Translations under genes and position numbers: made by a program
From: Pseudanabaena mucicola FACHB-723
GTDB taxonomy: Bacteria > Cyanobacteriota > Cyanobacteriia > Pseudanabaenales > Pseudanabaenaceae
Reading direction: 5' to 3'
DNA length: 64,000 nt
Assembly: GCF_014696385.1 (NCBI RefSeq)
Contig: NZ_JACJQB010000019.1
Location: forward strand, 1 to 64,000
Notes under the pieces: model-generated
Told to the model about the DNA's origin: nothing
What the model saw: only the letters and a program-made list of their open reading frames with translations
Databases searched by the model: none
Shown: positions 26,611 through 36,563 of the stretch, one piece after another
How the letters are laid out: each line of letters opens with the position of its first letter
Position numbering within the stretch: position 1 is the stretch's first letter

Positions 26611-26989
26611 TGTCGATAAATAAATTTCTTGTTTTACAATCACTGTAATGGCGAACAGATAAAAGAGTGAATTAGCAAAACTTATAAAGTTGACGAGACT
26701 AACATTGATTTCCATAGACAAGGAAATCTGCCCGCAAATTCAAATTGAATGTCCTTAAAATCTTCACTTGCGAGTAAAGATTTTAAAGTTTTTACGGAAA
26801 AGAACTTAATATGTCCACCATCCCAATTGATTTCAATATTTACAGATTATAAAAAGTTTACATAGACTAATCGAATTGCAAATATCTTAGTGCTTAGTTG
26901 GGAATATGGCTATCCAGAATGAAAGAGGACTCAAAAATGAGTCCTCTTTCATTCTGGATATTGATTTTAGATGGCAGCTCATAAAAAAT
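26611..26989. other. Intergenic region with a 20-bp-arm hairpin
   Basis: If the glycosyltransferase begins at 26610, this stretch has no supported gene. It holds the hairpin at 26913-26960 and AT-rich sequence, presumably the glycosyltransferase promoter. Confidence 0.5.
26913..26960. terminator. Perfect 20-bp-arm hairpin
   Basis: Arms at 26913-26932 and 26941-26960 are exact reverse complements with an 8-base loop (caaaaatg). On the minus strand it follows the gene ending at 26990, so it probably terminates that gene. Confidence 0.8.
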
Positions 26990-27229
26990 CTATGCCATTC
27001 GGCAAAACTGTCCTGAATGTAATTTAACTTCCCCAAAGTCTGGAATCCATGCTGCCCAATGACCATCTGGATATTGGCACATTAGCCATGCTTCGTCGTA
27101 ACAACTTGATACTGGTGGCTCTAGCAAAGTGACCCATGTTGAAGGTAAAGGCATAAGACACTGAGGCGCAGCAGATTGTCTCATGTTCTTGTTGGTCTTG
27201 AATGCTGATTGGCGTGTGGTGGTTTTCAT
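26990..27229 (-). CDS. Small conserved cyanobacterial protein
   Basis: A 79-residue protein. The second half, SCYDEAWLMCQYPDGHWAAWIPDFGEV and HSGQFCRM, has a compact pattern of Trp, Cys and acidic residues. I believe it matches a short cyanobacterial family of unknown function with WxxWIPxxGE. The first 25 residues are basic and probably flexible. A strong hairpin follows the stop at the expected distance, which supports a real transcript. No function is known to me. Confidence 0.68.
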   Translation of the reverse strand: MKTTTRQSAFKTNKNMRQSAAPQCLMPLPSTWVTLLEPPVSSCYDEAWLMCQYPDGHWAAWIPDFGEVKLHSGQFCRMA

Positions 27230-27470
27230 GGCTTTGTTTAGAGAATCACGTAAGCGGAGTATTGAGGATTGAAGGCTCCATAATAAAAAAATTGTGTCAT
27301 AGAATCACTATATGCAACCATTTTAGTATCTAAAAATACAGAAATGTTATTGAAAATTAAAATTTTCCTAGTTTGTGGTTATTTAATAGCGATCGCAATA
27401 ATTTAGGGTTTGATAAATGCCAAAATGCGGTTAAAATCTTGCCCTAGTTTGTAAAGCTGTGGTGGACTGA

Positions 27471-28658
27471 ATGTGCGATCGCTATTGGCAACAGATAAAT
27501 AGCAAGAGCAAGGACAAACATTGGTCAATGTTAGGCATAGTGACGATGGCGATCGCCATCGTTTGCTTAGTTTTCGGGCAAATCCTGCCAGTAAAAGCGC
27601 AATCGGTAGAAGAGCTAAAGAACTATCAAAACTTTGTGGAGCAGCAGCGCGAGATTATTCAAAAACAAAAGGAACAAATTAACGCCCTCACTAAGCCCGC
27701 CCAATCTCGACTCGAAGCGCTGCGTCGCAATGTGCGCGTTACCGATACTCAGATTAAGGACAACGAAAAAAAAATTCGCCAAGCCCGCAATCAATTGCAA
27801 GTCCTGAGTAAAAAGCTGCAAGAACTGGAATATGACCTCAATCGCAAGCGTGATGCCACTACAGCGAGACTGCGATATATGCAGCGTCAACAACTACAAC
27901 GCTGGTGGGTGACATTACTCAGCAGTCAAGACCTCAACCAGTTTGCCGATCGTCGTCGTCAGGTTGAACGTATTTATGATCGCGATCGCAAATTACTAGC
28001 GGAACTAAGTCAAAAATCTGAGCAAGTAGAAAAACAACGTAAGCAGATCAGCGCCCAAAGAAATGAAATTGAGTTACTAACGCAAAAGCTGAAGTATCAA
28101 AAATCAAATATCGAAGCCGAGGCAGTTGCCCAACAAAATGCGATCGAGCGTCTGCGAAGCGATCAACAGGCTTTAGCCTTGGCAGAAGACCGCTTAGCTG
28201 AAGATTCCCGCCGTCTCTCGCAAATTATCTTGGCAAAAGTACAACCCTACTCAGGATTAGTCATGCCCCCCGGCACAGGGCAACTAATGTATCCGACAAT
28301 TGGGCCAGTAACCAGCAACTTTGGCTGGCGCACCCATCCAATTTTGGGAACTGAACGTTTTCATGCAGGAATCGATTTTGGGGCAGATTATGGAACACTA
28401 ATCTATGCCAGCGCCCAAGGTACGGTGATCTATTCTGATTGGTATGGTGGCTATGGAAACTCAGTGATCATTGATCATGGCAATGGCATGACGACACTCT
28501 ATGCCCACTGTAGTGAGCTATATGTCAAAGATGGCGATGTCGTGGCAAAAGGACAACCGATCGCTGCCGTTGGTTCAACAGGATTTTCCACTGGCCCCCA
28601 CTTACACTTTGAACTACGGGCTAATGGTGAACCGATTGACCCTGCTGATTATCTTTAA
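27471..28658 (+). CDS. EnvC/NlpD-like murein hydrolase activator with M23 domain
   Basis: A 395-residue exported protein: signal segment LGIVTMAIAIVCLVFGQILPVKAQS at about 21-44, then a long coiled coil (about 45-250), then a LytM/M23 peptidase domain (about 285-395). The M23 zinc motifs are RFHAGIDFGADYG and TGPHLHFELRANGEPIDP, both with their His residues, so the domain may be catalytic. Proteins of this layout cut or activate enzymes that cut peptidoglycan at division. The start is the ATG at 27471. Its stop overlaps the convergent pentapeptide gene by 4 bases. Confidence 0.9.
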   Translation: MCDRYWQQINSKSKDKHWSMLGIVTMAIAIVCLVFGQILPVKAQSVEELKNYQNFVEQQREIIQKQKEQINALTKPAQSRLEALRRNVRVTDTQIKDNEKKIRQARNQLQVLSKKLQELEYDLNRKRDATTARLRYMQRQQLQRWWVTLLSSQDLNQFADRRRQVERIYDRDRKLLAELSQKSEQVEKQRKQISAQRNEIELLTQKLKYQKSNIEAEAVAQQNAIERLRSDQQALALAEDRLAEDSRRLSQIILAKVQPYSGLVMPPGTGQLMYPTIGPVTSNFGWRTHPILGTERFHAGIDFGADYGTLIYASAQGTVIYSDWYGGYGNSVIIDHGNGMTTLYAHCSELYVKDGDVVAKGQPIAAVGSTGFSTGPHLHFELRANGEPIDPADYL

Positions 28659-29512
28659 TCTTCGCTAAAAATAGCATCCTGAAAATTAGCGGTCTCCCAA
28701 TTAGCACCATTCAAAATCGCCTTACGCAGATCTGCGCCAACAAAGTTTGTGCGACTTAAATCCGTGCGGCTCAGATCTGCACCGACAAAACTCGCCTTAT
28801 GGCAGTTAGCATCATGCAGCACTGCACCCATGAGATCTGCGCCCCGTAGATTAGCATGATTGAGATTTGCACCGATTAAATTCGCTCTAGTCAGATTTAC
28901 TTCACTAAGATCAGCATCACTCAGATTTGCGCCGATCAGATCTGTACCCACTAAACTTGCTACATCAAGGTAACTATGGGATAAGTCAGTTTCATTTAAA
29001 TTGGCTCGACTGAAGTCTGCACCAGCCAGATTACTATCCCTTAAATTGGCTCGACTGAGATTTGCGCCAATTAAATTTGCGCCGATCATACTTGCGCCAT
29101 GGAGATTAGATAGATTGAGCTTAACCCTTGATAAATTGGCAAGATCGAGATTGGCAACGCTTAAATCCGCTCCCCGTAAGTCAGAACCATTAAAATTTGC
29201 TTTACTAAGATTTGCGCCACTAAGACAGACCAAGCTGAGATGGGCATAACTAATATTGGCATTACCTAAATCAATACCCTTGAGATTTGCCATGCTGAGA
29301 TCGACACCATGTAGGTTTGCCGATGATAAATCGACTTCTGACAGGTGCGCTCCCCGTAAATTGACCATACTTAGATCAATGCCATTTAAGTTCAGCCCCG
29401 CTAGTTGGATCTCGCTAAGGTCAATGCCGCGCTGATCGGGGTAGGTCTCTCGCCATTGATTCCAAATATCCACACCTTGATGGAGCATTTGTAAAAACTG
29501 TTCACTTGCCAC
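28655..29512 (-). CDS. Pentapeptide repeat protein
   Basis: After a 35-residue N-terminal segment with W-N-Q-W-R-E, almost the whole 285-residue chain is made of A-[DN]-L-x-x repeats (e.g. LAGLNLNGIDLS, ADLRKAILNGANWETANF). This predicts one long right-handed quadrilateral beta-helix of roughly 45 pentapeptides. Such proteins are abundant in cyanobacteria and their function is mostly unknown. There is no signal peptide or membrane span, so it is likely cytoplasmic. sdhA lies 35 bases further upstream on the same strand. Confidence 0.9.
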   Translation of the reverse strand: MASEQFLQMLHQGVDIWNQWRETYPDQRGIDLSEIQLAGLNLNGIDLSMVNLRGAHLSEVDLSSANLHGVDLSMANLKGIDLGNANISYAHLSLVCLSGANLSKANFNGSDLRGADLSVANLDLANLSRVKLNLSNLHGASMIGANLIGANLSRANLRDSNLAGADFSRANLNETDLSHSYLDVASLVGTDLIGANLSDADLSEVNLTRANLIGANLNHANLRGADLMGAVLHDANCHKASFVGADLSRTDLSRTNFVGADLRKAILNGANWETANFQDAIFSED

Positions 29513-29547
29513 GGTTAATCGGTACTCATAAGTTTTTGAAGATAGAG

Positions 29548-31299
29548 CTAATACTTGCGTTCTTGAGGTGTAAACCGATCACAGTCAATTGCTTGCAAAC
29601 TCATATCCACGGGACGATCACTAGTTTTTACCTGATTATTTTCTAAATAACCAAGAGTGTGTTTGAGGTAACTGACATCATTGCGTTGAGGATAATCTTC
29701 GCGAGAATGTGCACCCCGACTTTCTTGACGAGATAGGGCGCTCGACATAATAATTTCCCCAACGGTCAGCAAACTTTTTAATTCGATTGCCTGCATCAGT
29801 TCCATATTAAAGACATCACTATGATCATCTACTAATAAGTCATGATTATAACGATCGCGAATAGTTTGTAATTTTTGCAACCCATCTCTTAAGCGTTGAT
29901 CATCGCGAAAGATGCCGCAATGCTCGGTCATCGTATCTTGCAATTGCTGACGAATATCGGCAATACGGGATTTACCTTGCTTGGCTAAGATTGATTTCAG
30001 TTTTGCTTCTGCTTCAATCAAGTAGGAACGCGAGACGAGTTTGGGCAGATTGCGATCGCAAACATAGTCTCCCAACTTTTCCCCTGCGCGTTTGCCAAAA
30101 ACAACGCATTCTAATAATGAATTTGCTCCTAGACGGTTTGCGCCATGGACAGACACACAGGCGCATTCACCTGCGGCAAAAAAACCTGCGATCGGCTTAC
30201 TGTCAGTGCCGATGACTTGACAATCAATATTTGTAGGAATTCCACCCATGGAGTAATGGGCAGTGGGTCGCACGGGCAGAGGATGATCAATACAGTCCAC
30301 ACCAGCGAGCCGCAGACCTTCTTCACGGGCAAAGGGAATCCGACTGAGAATTTTTTCTCTTCCTAAATGGCGCACATCTAGATGTACATAACTACCGCCA
30401 TTGATGCCGCGCCCTGCCATGATTTCGCAAGCAATGTTCCGCGAGGTGATGTCACGGGGAGAGAGTTCCATCCTATTTTTGCTGATCGGATAATTTGCCA
30501 TAAAGCGCTCACCCAAATCATTAATTAAATATGCGCCTTCCCCGCGCACTGCTTCGGAGATCAGCACACCCGCAGGATATAGCCCCGTGGGATGGAATTG
30601 CACAAATTCCATATCTTGCAAGGGTAAGCCAATATTTGCCGTTAGGCATAGTCCATCACCAGTTGAGGCAAAGTCATTGGAAGTGGTGTTAAAAACTCGT
30701 CCATAGCCACCCGTTGCCATTAATACCGCTTTAGCGCGAAACATTTGAATTTCTGATGTTTCGAGGCTATAGGCAACAACGCCTTTTACTTCTTGAGAAT
30801 TTTCGCCATCTTCATAGATCAAGTCCATGACGTACCATTCTTGGTAAATTTTGCCACCGAGTCGCAATAGGTTCATCACCAATTCGTGCAAAATTGCATG
30901 ACCTGTCTTGTCGGCGGCGTAGCAGGCGCGACTATTGGTATGTCCACCAAACGCCCTTTGGGAAATTTTGCCATTGTCCGCACGGGAAAATAGCACCCCC
31001 AAATGTTCGAGGTCAATAATTACTTCGGGGGCAGATTGGGTCAAAACTTGGACAGCATTTTGATCGGCGAGATAGTCGGAACCCTTGACGGTATCAAAGG
31101 CATGGGTCAGCCAGTCGTCATCATCGACATTTTTGAGGGATGCGGCGATGCCACCCTGTGCGGCGACGGAGTGCGAACGGATCGGATGGACTTTAGAAAT
31201 TAGCCCGACACTGAGATGGGGATAGTTTTGGGCAACTGCTAAGGCGGCTCTAGAGCCAGCTAGTCCACCACCAATAATCAATACATCATGATCAATCAT
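29548..31299 (-). CDS. sdhA: Succinate dehydrogenase/fumarate reductase flavoprotein subunit
   Basis: FAD-carrying subunit of succinate dehydrogenase, which feeds electrons from succinate to the plastoquinone pool at the thylakoid. FAD motif [16 protein letters not shown] is at the N-terminus; the covalent-flavin His is in [11 protein letters not shown] (about residue 44). Active-site segments are [22 protein letters not shown] and the Arg-rich [19 protein letters not shown] took ATG 31299, which gives the typical start; the frame remains open upstream for 18 codons. The iron-sulfur subunit is not in the window. A yidD-like gene lies 35 bases upstream on the same strand. Confidence 0.92.
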   Translation of the reverse strand: MIDHDVLIIGGGLAGSRAALAVAQNYPHLSVGLISKVHPIRSHSVAAQGGIAASLKNVDDDDWLTHAFDTVKGSDYLADQNAVQVLTQSAPEVIIDLEHLGVLFSRADNGKISQRAFGGHTNSRACYAADKTGHAILHELVMNLLRLGGKIYQEWYVMDLIYEDGENSQEVKGVVAYSLETSEIQMFRAKAVLMATGGYGRVFNTTSNDFASTGDGLCLTANIGLPLQDMEFVQFHPTGLYPAGVLISEAVRGEGAYLINDLGERFMANYPISKNRMELSPRDITSRNIACEIMAGRGINGGSYVHLDVRHLGREKILSRIPFAREEGLRLAGVDCIDHPLPVRPTAHYSMGGIPTNIDCQVIGTDSKPIAGFFAAGECACVSVHGANRLGANSLLECVVFGKRAGEKLGDYVCDRNLPKLVSRSYLIEAEAKLKSILAKQGKSRIADIRQQLQDTMTEHCGIFRDDQRLRDGLQKLQTIRDRYNHDLLVDDHSDVFNMELMQAIELKSLLTVGEIIMSSALSRQESRGAHSREDYPQRNDVSYLKHTLGYLENNQVKTSDRPVDMSLQAIDCDRFTPQERKY

Positions 31300-31334
31300 A
31301 GGATTCGATTCCTCAAAATTTTGCGTCGTGAATT

Positions 31335-32093
31335 TTAACCACAACTGCCACAATCACCACAACTCAGGCAATCTAGACTGCCACAGTCTAGCCCACTGCA
31401 ATCCATTCCCGATAGGCAGTCAGCACCATCACAATTAAGATCAGGACAGCTCATCGATTCAAAGGGATTGTCACATTGGCGATCGCTACCATCGCAGGAC
31501 AGGGAGTCTAGTCCATAAGCACAGTCAGTACAATCAACATAATCCCATTGATTGCAGTTGTTATCATTGGCATTGTTATTAGGATTATTATTTTCGTTTT
31601 GCGATCGCGTTTTGCGTCCCCACTGCGCTCCACCTAATTTGGGTCTTTGACCATCGACAGGGGCATCAGGACTGTCGGGGATATCAGGATTTTCATTTAT
31701 ATTGTCACTTTCCTGATTCCCAGATTCAATCGCCAGATGTTGCGGTGATAGGCGATTGGCATAATATTTTTGATTATATTTTTGATTGTAATTTTGCCTG
31801 CATCGGCTACGTCGAGTCTTTAAAATCTCATTGGCTTCACGACATTCTTGAAAGCGTCCTTTCGCATTGGCGATCGCAGTAGTAATGCCCTCTTCTGCAA
31901 TCACTCTTTTAAAATATTGGGAGCAGGACTCACAGCCATATAAAACCCGATGGGCGCAGGAAAAACCTTTATGCGGTGAGATAAATCGTTGGTAGCCACT
32001 GATGGCATTGACGGCTAAACCTCTGGCGACAGTATTAAAAAGATTTGCGATCGGTTGCTGAACACCTATTCTTTTCTGCATATGTCGCCCCAT
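31335..32093 (-). CDS. yidD: YidD-family protein with long Cys-rich C-terminal tail
   Basis: The N-terminal part contains the YidD (DUF37) pattern: [24 protein letters not shown], then [13 protein letters not shown]. YidD assists insertion of membrane proteins by YidC. Typical YidD proteins have 70-90 residues. Here the domain is followed by a basic, Asn/Gln-rich linker (about 95-170) and an approximately 75-residue tail with 14 cysteines in repeats such as D-C-x-G-x-D-C and G-D-C-G-S-C-G. The tail looks metal-binding or disulfide-rich. Starts at 32111 (GTG), 32093 and 32081 (ATG) are all possible; GGGG before 32081 could be a ribosome site. Confidence 0.78.
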   Translation of the reverse strand: MGRHMQKRIGVQQPIANLFNTVARGLAVNAISGYQRFISPHKGFSCAHRVLYGCESCSQYFKRVIAEEGITTAIANAKGRFQECREANEILKTRRSRCRQNYNQKYNQKYYANRLSPQHLAIESGNQESDNINENPDIPDSPDAPVDGQRPKLGGAQWGRKTRSQNENNNPNNNANDNNCNQWDYVDCTDCAYGLDSLSCDGSDRQCDNPFESMSCPDLNCDGADCLSGMDCSGLDCGSLDCLSCGDCGSCG

Positions 32094-32158
32094 TAAGCCA
32101 ACTAATACCACTACACAAATTTAATTTGATCAAGAAATCACCGCAAATTAGCAATTCA

Positions 32159-33244
32159 TCAGGCTAAATCAGGAAAAGCTTCCGCAACTGCCCCATAAAC
32201 AATTTTGCCATTCTGGATATTTACACCCTTTGCCAAATTGCGATCGCGATTAAGCGCTTCCAAACCAAAATCGGCGAGGGCGCAAATGTAGGGAAGGGTG
32301 GCATTCACCAAAGCCTGAGTCGCTGTCCAAGGCACGGCCCCTGGCATATTTGGCACACCATAATGTAAAACGCCTTCTTCAGAATACACAGGATTTGTGT
32401 GTGAAGTGGTGCGTACCGTTTCGATGCAACCACCCTGATCGACTGCCACATCAACGATCACCGATCGCGATCGCATGGTTTTGACAAGTTCGCGTTTGAC
32501 TAGGGTTGGGGCGCGTTTGCCCGTAATTAAAACAGCCCCAATCACTAAATCAGCATCCTTAACTGACTCAGCAATATTGCTGCTATTGCTATACAACAAT
32601 TGCACCCGCGACCCAAACAGGGATTCTAGTTCGCCAAGGCGATGGAGATTCACATCTAAAATAGTTACCCTTGCCCCTAGCCCAATTGCCATTCTTGCCG
32701 CTTCAGTGCCGACCACTCCGCCACCTATTACCACCACATGCCCCGACTTCACCCCCGGAATGCCACCCAACAATACGCCACTGCCGCCCTGCTGCTTGGT
32801 GAGATAATGTGCGCCAAACTGCACTGATAAGCGTCCTGCAATAATGCTCATGGGAACTAGCAAAGGTAATTGTCCATTGTCTAGTTGCACCGTTTCGTAG
32901 GCGATACAGGTTGCCTCCGATTTCATCAGTGCCTCGGTTAATTGTCGATCTGCCGCGAGATGCAGATAGGTAAACAGAATTAAATTGGGATGAAGTAATT
33001 CATATTCACTGGGCAAAGGCTCTTTCACCTTGACCACCATTTCTTGGCTATATATTTCTTGGGCAGTGTTGACAATTGTTGCCCCTGCTTGCACATATTC
33101 CGCATCACTAAATCCTGAACCAAGTCCAGCATTTGTCTCAATAAAAACTTGATGCGATCGCAAAGTGAGAGTTTCCACTGCCGCAGGTGTGAGACCTACA
33201 CGAAACTCACGGTCTTTGATTTCATTTGGTACGCCGATCTTCAT
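32159..33244 (-). CDS. ald: Alanine dehydrogenase
   Basis: NAD-dependent oxidative deamination of L-alanine to pyruvate and ammonium. The start MKIGVPNEIKDREFRVGLTP, with substrate-binding Arg, is diagnostic. KVKEPLPSEY follows near 74 and the Rossmann motif VVIGGGVVGTEAAR is near residue 170. VDVAVDQGGCIETVRTTSH and YGVPNMPGAVPWTATQAL complete the family pattern. Length 361 fits. It stands alone; a LON-substrate-binding gene is upstream on the same strand by 58 bases. Confidence 0.96.
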   Translation of the reverse strand: MKIGVPNEIKDREFRVGLTPAAVETLTLRSHQVFIETNAGLGSGFSDAEYVQAGATIVNTAQEIYSQEMVVKVKEPLPSEYELLHPNLILFTYLHLAADRQLTEALMKSEATCIAYETVQLDNGQLPLLVPMSIIAGRLSVQFGAHYLTKQQGGSGVLLGGIPGVKSGHVVVIGGGVVGTEAARMAIGLGARVTILDVNLHRLGELESLFGSRVQLLYSNSSNIAESVKDADLVIGAVLITGKRAPTLVKRELVKTMRSRSVIVDVAVDQGGCIETVRTTSHTNPVYSEEGVLHYGVPNMPGAVPWTATQALVNATLPYICALADFGLEALNRDRNLAKGVNIQNGKIVYGAVAEAFPDLA

Positions 33245-33302
33245 TGATGTTTTCCCACATGAGGAAATTTTGAAAAAGTGCTGGAAAGCTGAAACTCAGA
33301 CT

Positions 33303-33944
33303 CTATAACTCTTTAAAAGTATCCTTTAAAACTGTGCGTGCAGCTAACTGACTTCTGGTTGAAGATAAAATTTCGGCTTCACGGCGCAAACGAGCAGCCG
33401 TATCACAGGTTTCTAGCAATGATTGTTGCTCTAGACTAGCGCCTTGGAAGTTGCTGGCTACCCAGTAAGACAATTCAATTGGACTGCGGGGGATTTTTGG
33501 TAATTCAATTTCTTGATCGGTCAACTTTTGCGATAAACGGATCACATCATTTAGCAGTTCACGGACTTCGGTGGCTAATAGAAATGGCGCGTCGTTGCTC
33601 GGTTCATCTTCAATCCATTCCACCAGTCCCACACGATAAGGGGTTTCCCGCACATATTCTAATACTCGGAAGCGTTGTTGCCCCATGGTCAAAACCTTAA
33701 AGCGATCGTCTGGCAGTCGGTGATACTGAACGATTTGAGCAACGCAACCAATATTTGCAGGTTTACCTGTCTCGGAGTCCCACATTAATACCCCAAACAT
33801 GCGATCGCTTTCCAGTACCGTATTAATCATCATGCGATAGCGGTACTCAAAGATATGCAGTGGTAGAGACTGTCCCGGAAATAGCACTAGCTCAGGTAGA
33901 GGAAACAGAGGCAATTCACGAACTGAGATCGATGATGAAGTCAT
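33303..33944 (-). CDS. LON substrate-binding domain protein
   Basis: A 213-residue protein consisting of one N-terminal-Lon-like domain: LPLFPLPELVLFPGQSLPLHIFEYRYRMMI, then GCVAQIVQYHRLPDDRFKVLTMGQQRFRV. It has neither the AAA ATPase nor the peptidase part of Lon. Stand-alone copies are common in cyanobacteria and other bacteria and may present substrates to proteases; the role is not established. There is no membrane segment. Confidence 0.9.
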   Translation of the reverse strand: MTSSSISVRELPLFPLPELVLFPGQSLPLHIFEYRYRMMINTVLESDRMFGVLMWDSETGKPANIGCVAQIVQYHRLPDDRFKVLTMGQQRFRVLEYVRETPYRVGLVEWIEDEPSNDAPFLLATEVRELLNDVIRLSQKLTDQEIELPKIPRSPIELSYWVASNFQGASLEQQSLLETCDTAARLRREAEILSSTRSQLAARTVLKDTFKEL

Positions 33945-34020
33945 TGTGGCTAAACTTGACGATAGTTAAGACGTTCTATCTAGTTTAGCCTGAGTTTTAG
34001 AGGGATCACCATTTATCATC

Positions 34021-34075
34021 AAAACCCAAAAAGCGAGTGACGGTGCTTCGCACCGTCACTCGCTTTTTGGGTTTT
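34021..34075. terminator. Very long perfect hairpin, 26-bp arms
   Basis: Arms at 34021-34046 and 34050-34075 pair without mismatch. Core GAGTGACGGTGC / GCACCGTCACTC is flanked by AAAACCCAAAAAGC and its complement. The core GCGAGTGxCGGTGC recurs at 49938-49991, so this is a repeated element as well as a likely terminator of the PH-domain gene. Confidence 0.85.
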
Positions 34076-34090
34076 GATGTTATCTAGAAT

Positions 34091-34528
34091 TTACAAATCA
34101 TCTCTAGGATTTTCTTCATCACGGACATGAAAGCGAAATCTTGCCTGCTGAATGCATGGGCGCATCTGCTCATACAGCGCTCTGACATCAACGGGCAGGC
34201 GCTCTAGAAATAACTTAGGTGCAGAAATATCACGGGTGAGCAACTTTATGTTTCCTGTACCCATGATTCTCTGATTGAGTGGTTTTTCTAGCTGCATATC
34301 ATCAATTTGATAAATTTCTAAGGTTTCGATTTCTCTAGAAAAAATTCCCCTCTCAATGACAATCCGTTGCGAAGTGACGAGATATTGAGTATTGATCGAT
34401 CGCAGCCAATACCAAAGTGCGCCAATCCCTAACGTAAATACAGAGACTAGCAATCTTGTTACACTACCAATAACCGCAGGATGACCTTTGAACAGAATGC
34501 GTTCATCGGGTAAAGGTACTTTTGTCAT
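34091..34528 (-). CDS. Bacterial PH-domain membrane protein (DUF304 type)
   Basis: A 145-residue protein. PDERILFKGHPAVIGSVTRLLV leads into a short hydrophobic span (about 22-42), then a PH-like beta domain with QYLVTSQRIVIERGIFSREIETLEIYQIDDMQLEKPLNQRIMGTGNIKLLT. This is the bPH2/YdbS-like pattern, membrane-linked and of unknown function. The first span ends with ALWYWL. It is downstream of the ald/LON group on the same strand but separated by a long hairpin. Confidence 0.87.
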   Translation of the reverse strand: MTKVPLPDERILFKGHPAVIGSVTRLLVSVFTLGIGALWYWLRSINTQYLVTSQRIVIERGIFSREIETLEIYQIDDMQLEKPLNQRIMGTGNIKLLTRDISAPKLFLERLPVDVRALYEQMRPCIQQARFRFHVRDEENPRDDL

Positions 34529-34540
34529 AGGTTACTCAAT

Positions 34541-34579
34541 AAAATTTAAGGGGAGCGCTAAGCGCTCCCCTTAAATTTT
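34541..34579 (-). terminator. argG terminator
   Basis: Perfect 19-bp arms (34541-34559 and 34561-34579), core GGGGAGCGCT, with T-run on the minus strand. It lies 22 bases after the argG stop. Confidence 0.88.
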
Positions 34580-34601
34580 AGCGGTAATTTTGGAGGGAAA
34601 T

Positions 34602-35801
34602 TTAGCGGTTTTTCTGCGCCCATACACGGATTGGCATACCCCAGACATAAATAAAGCCTTCGGCAGCTTTGTGGTCGAACTGGTCAGCGCTGGTGTAAGT
34701 GGCTAGGTCTTCGTCATAGAGTGAGTTGACCGACTGACGACCGACAATAATTGCATTACCCTTATGAAATTTGACGCGGACAATGCCTGTGACGCGCTCT
34801 TGGCTGCTATCGATGAAAGCATCAAGGGCAGTCTTGAGGGGGCTGTACCACAGACCGTTGTAGATCATTTTGCTGTAGGTTTCCTCAATGCCACGCTTGT
34901 ATTGAGCAAGGTCGGATGGCAAAGCAAGGGTTTCAAGATCACGGTGGGCATGGATTAAGACCAGCATCGCGGGAGCTTCATAGATCTCGCGGGACTTAAT
35001 GCCGACAAGACGGTTTTCGACCATGTCGATGCGACCTACGCCATTGTCTCCTGCGATCGCATTTAATGCAGTGATTAGCTCGACTGGCTCTAGTTTTTTA
35101 CCATCAATCGAAACGGGAATACCTTTCTCAAAGCCAATTTCGGTATAGGTTGGTTGATCGGGAGTATTTTCAATTGCCTTGGTCATGGCATAGATTTCTT
35201 CAGGTGGCTCATTCCACGCATTTTCGAGGGGGCCCGCCTCGATGCTGCGACCAAGTAAATTGCGATCAATACTGAAGGGTGAAGATTTTTTAACGGGAGA
35301 AGCAATCCCAAATTTTTCACCGTAGGCGATCGTTTCTTCACGACTCATGCCCCACTCGCGGGCAGGCGCTAACACCTTGATGTCGGGATTGAGGGCAGCA
35401 ATCGATACGTCAAATCTTACTTGGTCGTTGCCTTTACCTGTGCATCCGTGAGCAACCGCATCAGCGCCATACTCTTCGGCAGCCTCTACTAAAATTTTGG
35501 CAATTAATGGCCGTGCGAGAGCCGTTGTGAGGGGATAACGATTTTCATACAGTGCATTTGCCTTGATCGAAGGGAAGGCATAGTCTGTAACAAATTCTTT
35601 GGTGACATCTCTGACCAGTGAGACTGACGCTCCTGAATCGAGAGCCTTTTGCTTGATGGGATCTAATTCATCGCCTTGTCCTAGATCTGCGGCAAGGGTG
35701 ATAACTTCTTCAACGCCCCATTCTTGCTTGAGATAAGGAATGCAAACCGATGTGTCAACGCCGCCAGAATACGCAAGTACGACTTTTTTCGCCCGACCCA
35801 T
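34602..35801 (-). CDS. argG: Argininosuccinate synthase
   Basis: Joins citrulline and aspartate with ATP in arginine synthesis. The ATP-binding PP-loop is [14 protein letters not shown] at the N-terminus. [16 protein letters not shown] (about 117-132) is the citrulline/aspartate segment, and [17 protein letters not shown] is also conserved. Length 399 is standard. The SRP RNA gene lies just upstream on the same strand. Confidence 0.97.
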   Translation of the reverse strand: MGRAKKVVLAYSGGVDTSVCIPYLKQEWGVEEVITLAADLGQGDELDPIKQKALDSGASVSLVRDVTKEFVTDYAFPSIKANALYENRYPLTTALARPLIAKILVEAAEEYGADAVAHGCTGKGNDQVRFDVSIAALNPDIKVLAPAREWGMSREETIAYGEKFGIASPVKKSSPFSIDRNLLGRSIEAGPLENAWNEPPEEIYAMTKAIENTPDQPTYTEIGFEKGIPVSIDGKKLEPVELITALNAIAGDNGVGRIDMVENRLVGIKSREIYEAPAMLVLIHAHRDLETLALPSDLAQYKRGIEETYSKMIYNGLWYSPLKTALDAFIDSSQERVTGIVRVKFHKGNAIIVGRQSVNSLYDEDLATYTSADQFDHKAAEGFIYVWGMPIRVWAQKNR

Positions 35802-35836
35802 GAATCTCTCCTAAACCCATTGCTAAACCTAAAAAA

Positions 35837-35932
35837 GTAGCCCGGGTACTACGCCTATCTCAAGCATCCCTTAGTGCTGCTGTCTTCCGACCCTGACACG
35901 ATTCGGGCGTTGAGATCGCGTAGATCCGAGCC
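35837..35932 (-). ncRNA. ffs: Signal recognition particle RNA, small bacterial type (4.5S-like)
   Basis: On the minus strand the sequence contains GTCAGGGTCGGAAGACAGCA, followed by GCACTAAGGG, the universal SRP RNA domain IV (the G-G-A-A tetraloop region that binds Ffh). The flanks pair: GGATCTACGC near the 5' end with GCGTAG near the 3' end, and GGCTCGG with CCCGGGCT. A U-run (ACTTTTTT) directly after the 3' end gives an intrinsic terminator. The 96-base estimate suits the short bacterial SRP RNA. End positions are approximate. TATATTT just upstream could serve as its -10 element. Confidence 0.9.
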
Positions 35933-36055
35933 AAATATAAGGTTAGCACTAAGCGTGAATTTATAACAGTAATTACAAGAATTGTTGGCAAATCCAGACA
36001 TAAGCGTGTGATTCCCCCCACTTAAATCATAGGCACAACGCTTATTTTGTTTGGG

Positions 36056-36274
36056 TCACAGAAGATTACGTTTAGATTGTTCTAGCTGATTCCACAGCTC
36101 GGCAATTTGTAGGTAGGCTTCTTGAGATGAAATTTTGCCGCCTGTCTCCAGACTACAGATGATACTGACGCGATGGGAGAACTCTTGCAGATTAGCATTG
36201 AACATTAGGTTCTCTGGCGTAAAAGTTCCGTAGTAACGGGACTGGGGAAACAGGCATTTGGTGGCATTGGACAT
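36056..36274 (-). CDS. Small conserved cyanobacterial protein (DUF7219-like)
   Basis: A 72-residue protein with the segments FPQSRYYGTFTPENLMFNANLQEFSHRVSIICSLETGGKIS and AYLQIAELWNQLEQSK. I believe this is the cyanobacterial DUF7219 family, found beside photosynthesis-independent genes and of unknown function. The ATG at 36274 is preferred over 36295 because GAGGGA sits about 7 bases before it and homologues start MSN-like. It probably forms a helical bundle. The identification of the family name is from memory. Confidence 0.75.
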   Translation of the reverse strand: MSNATKCLFPQSRYYGTFTPENLMFNANLQEFSHRVSIICSLETGGKISSQEAYLQIAELWNQLEQSKRNLL

Positions 36275-36563
36275 TATTTTCCCTCGTAAATACAACTCAG
36301 AGTGATTAGTTAGATGACTATGGGTATAGTGTTTTGGTCTGATTAACTTTGTTAACCCAATCTTAACCTAAGTTTTAGTGGATGTATAGCTGTTGGTACT
36401 AATCTTCTCATTTTGTCAAGATGAAAAAATCAAAGAGATGAAAACAGCGCGACATCATGCCTTCATCTCTTTAATTGCTATAGTGCAGAGCAAACGAAGG
36501 ATTTTGCAATTAGAATTGAACCAGCGATGGGATCTGTATCTAGAACAAGATTAAAGGCTGAAT

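Noticed and set aside
29001-29249. Open frame antisense to the pentapeptide repeat gene
   Set aside because: It is a product of the codon periodicity of the repeats on the other strand and has no ribosome-binding site.
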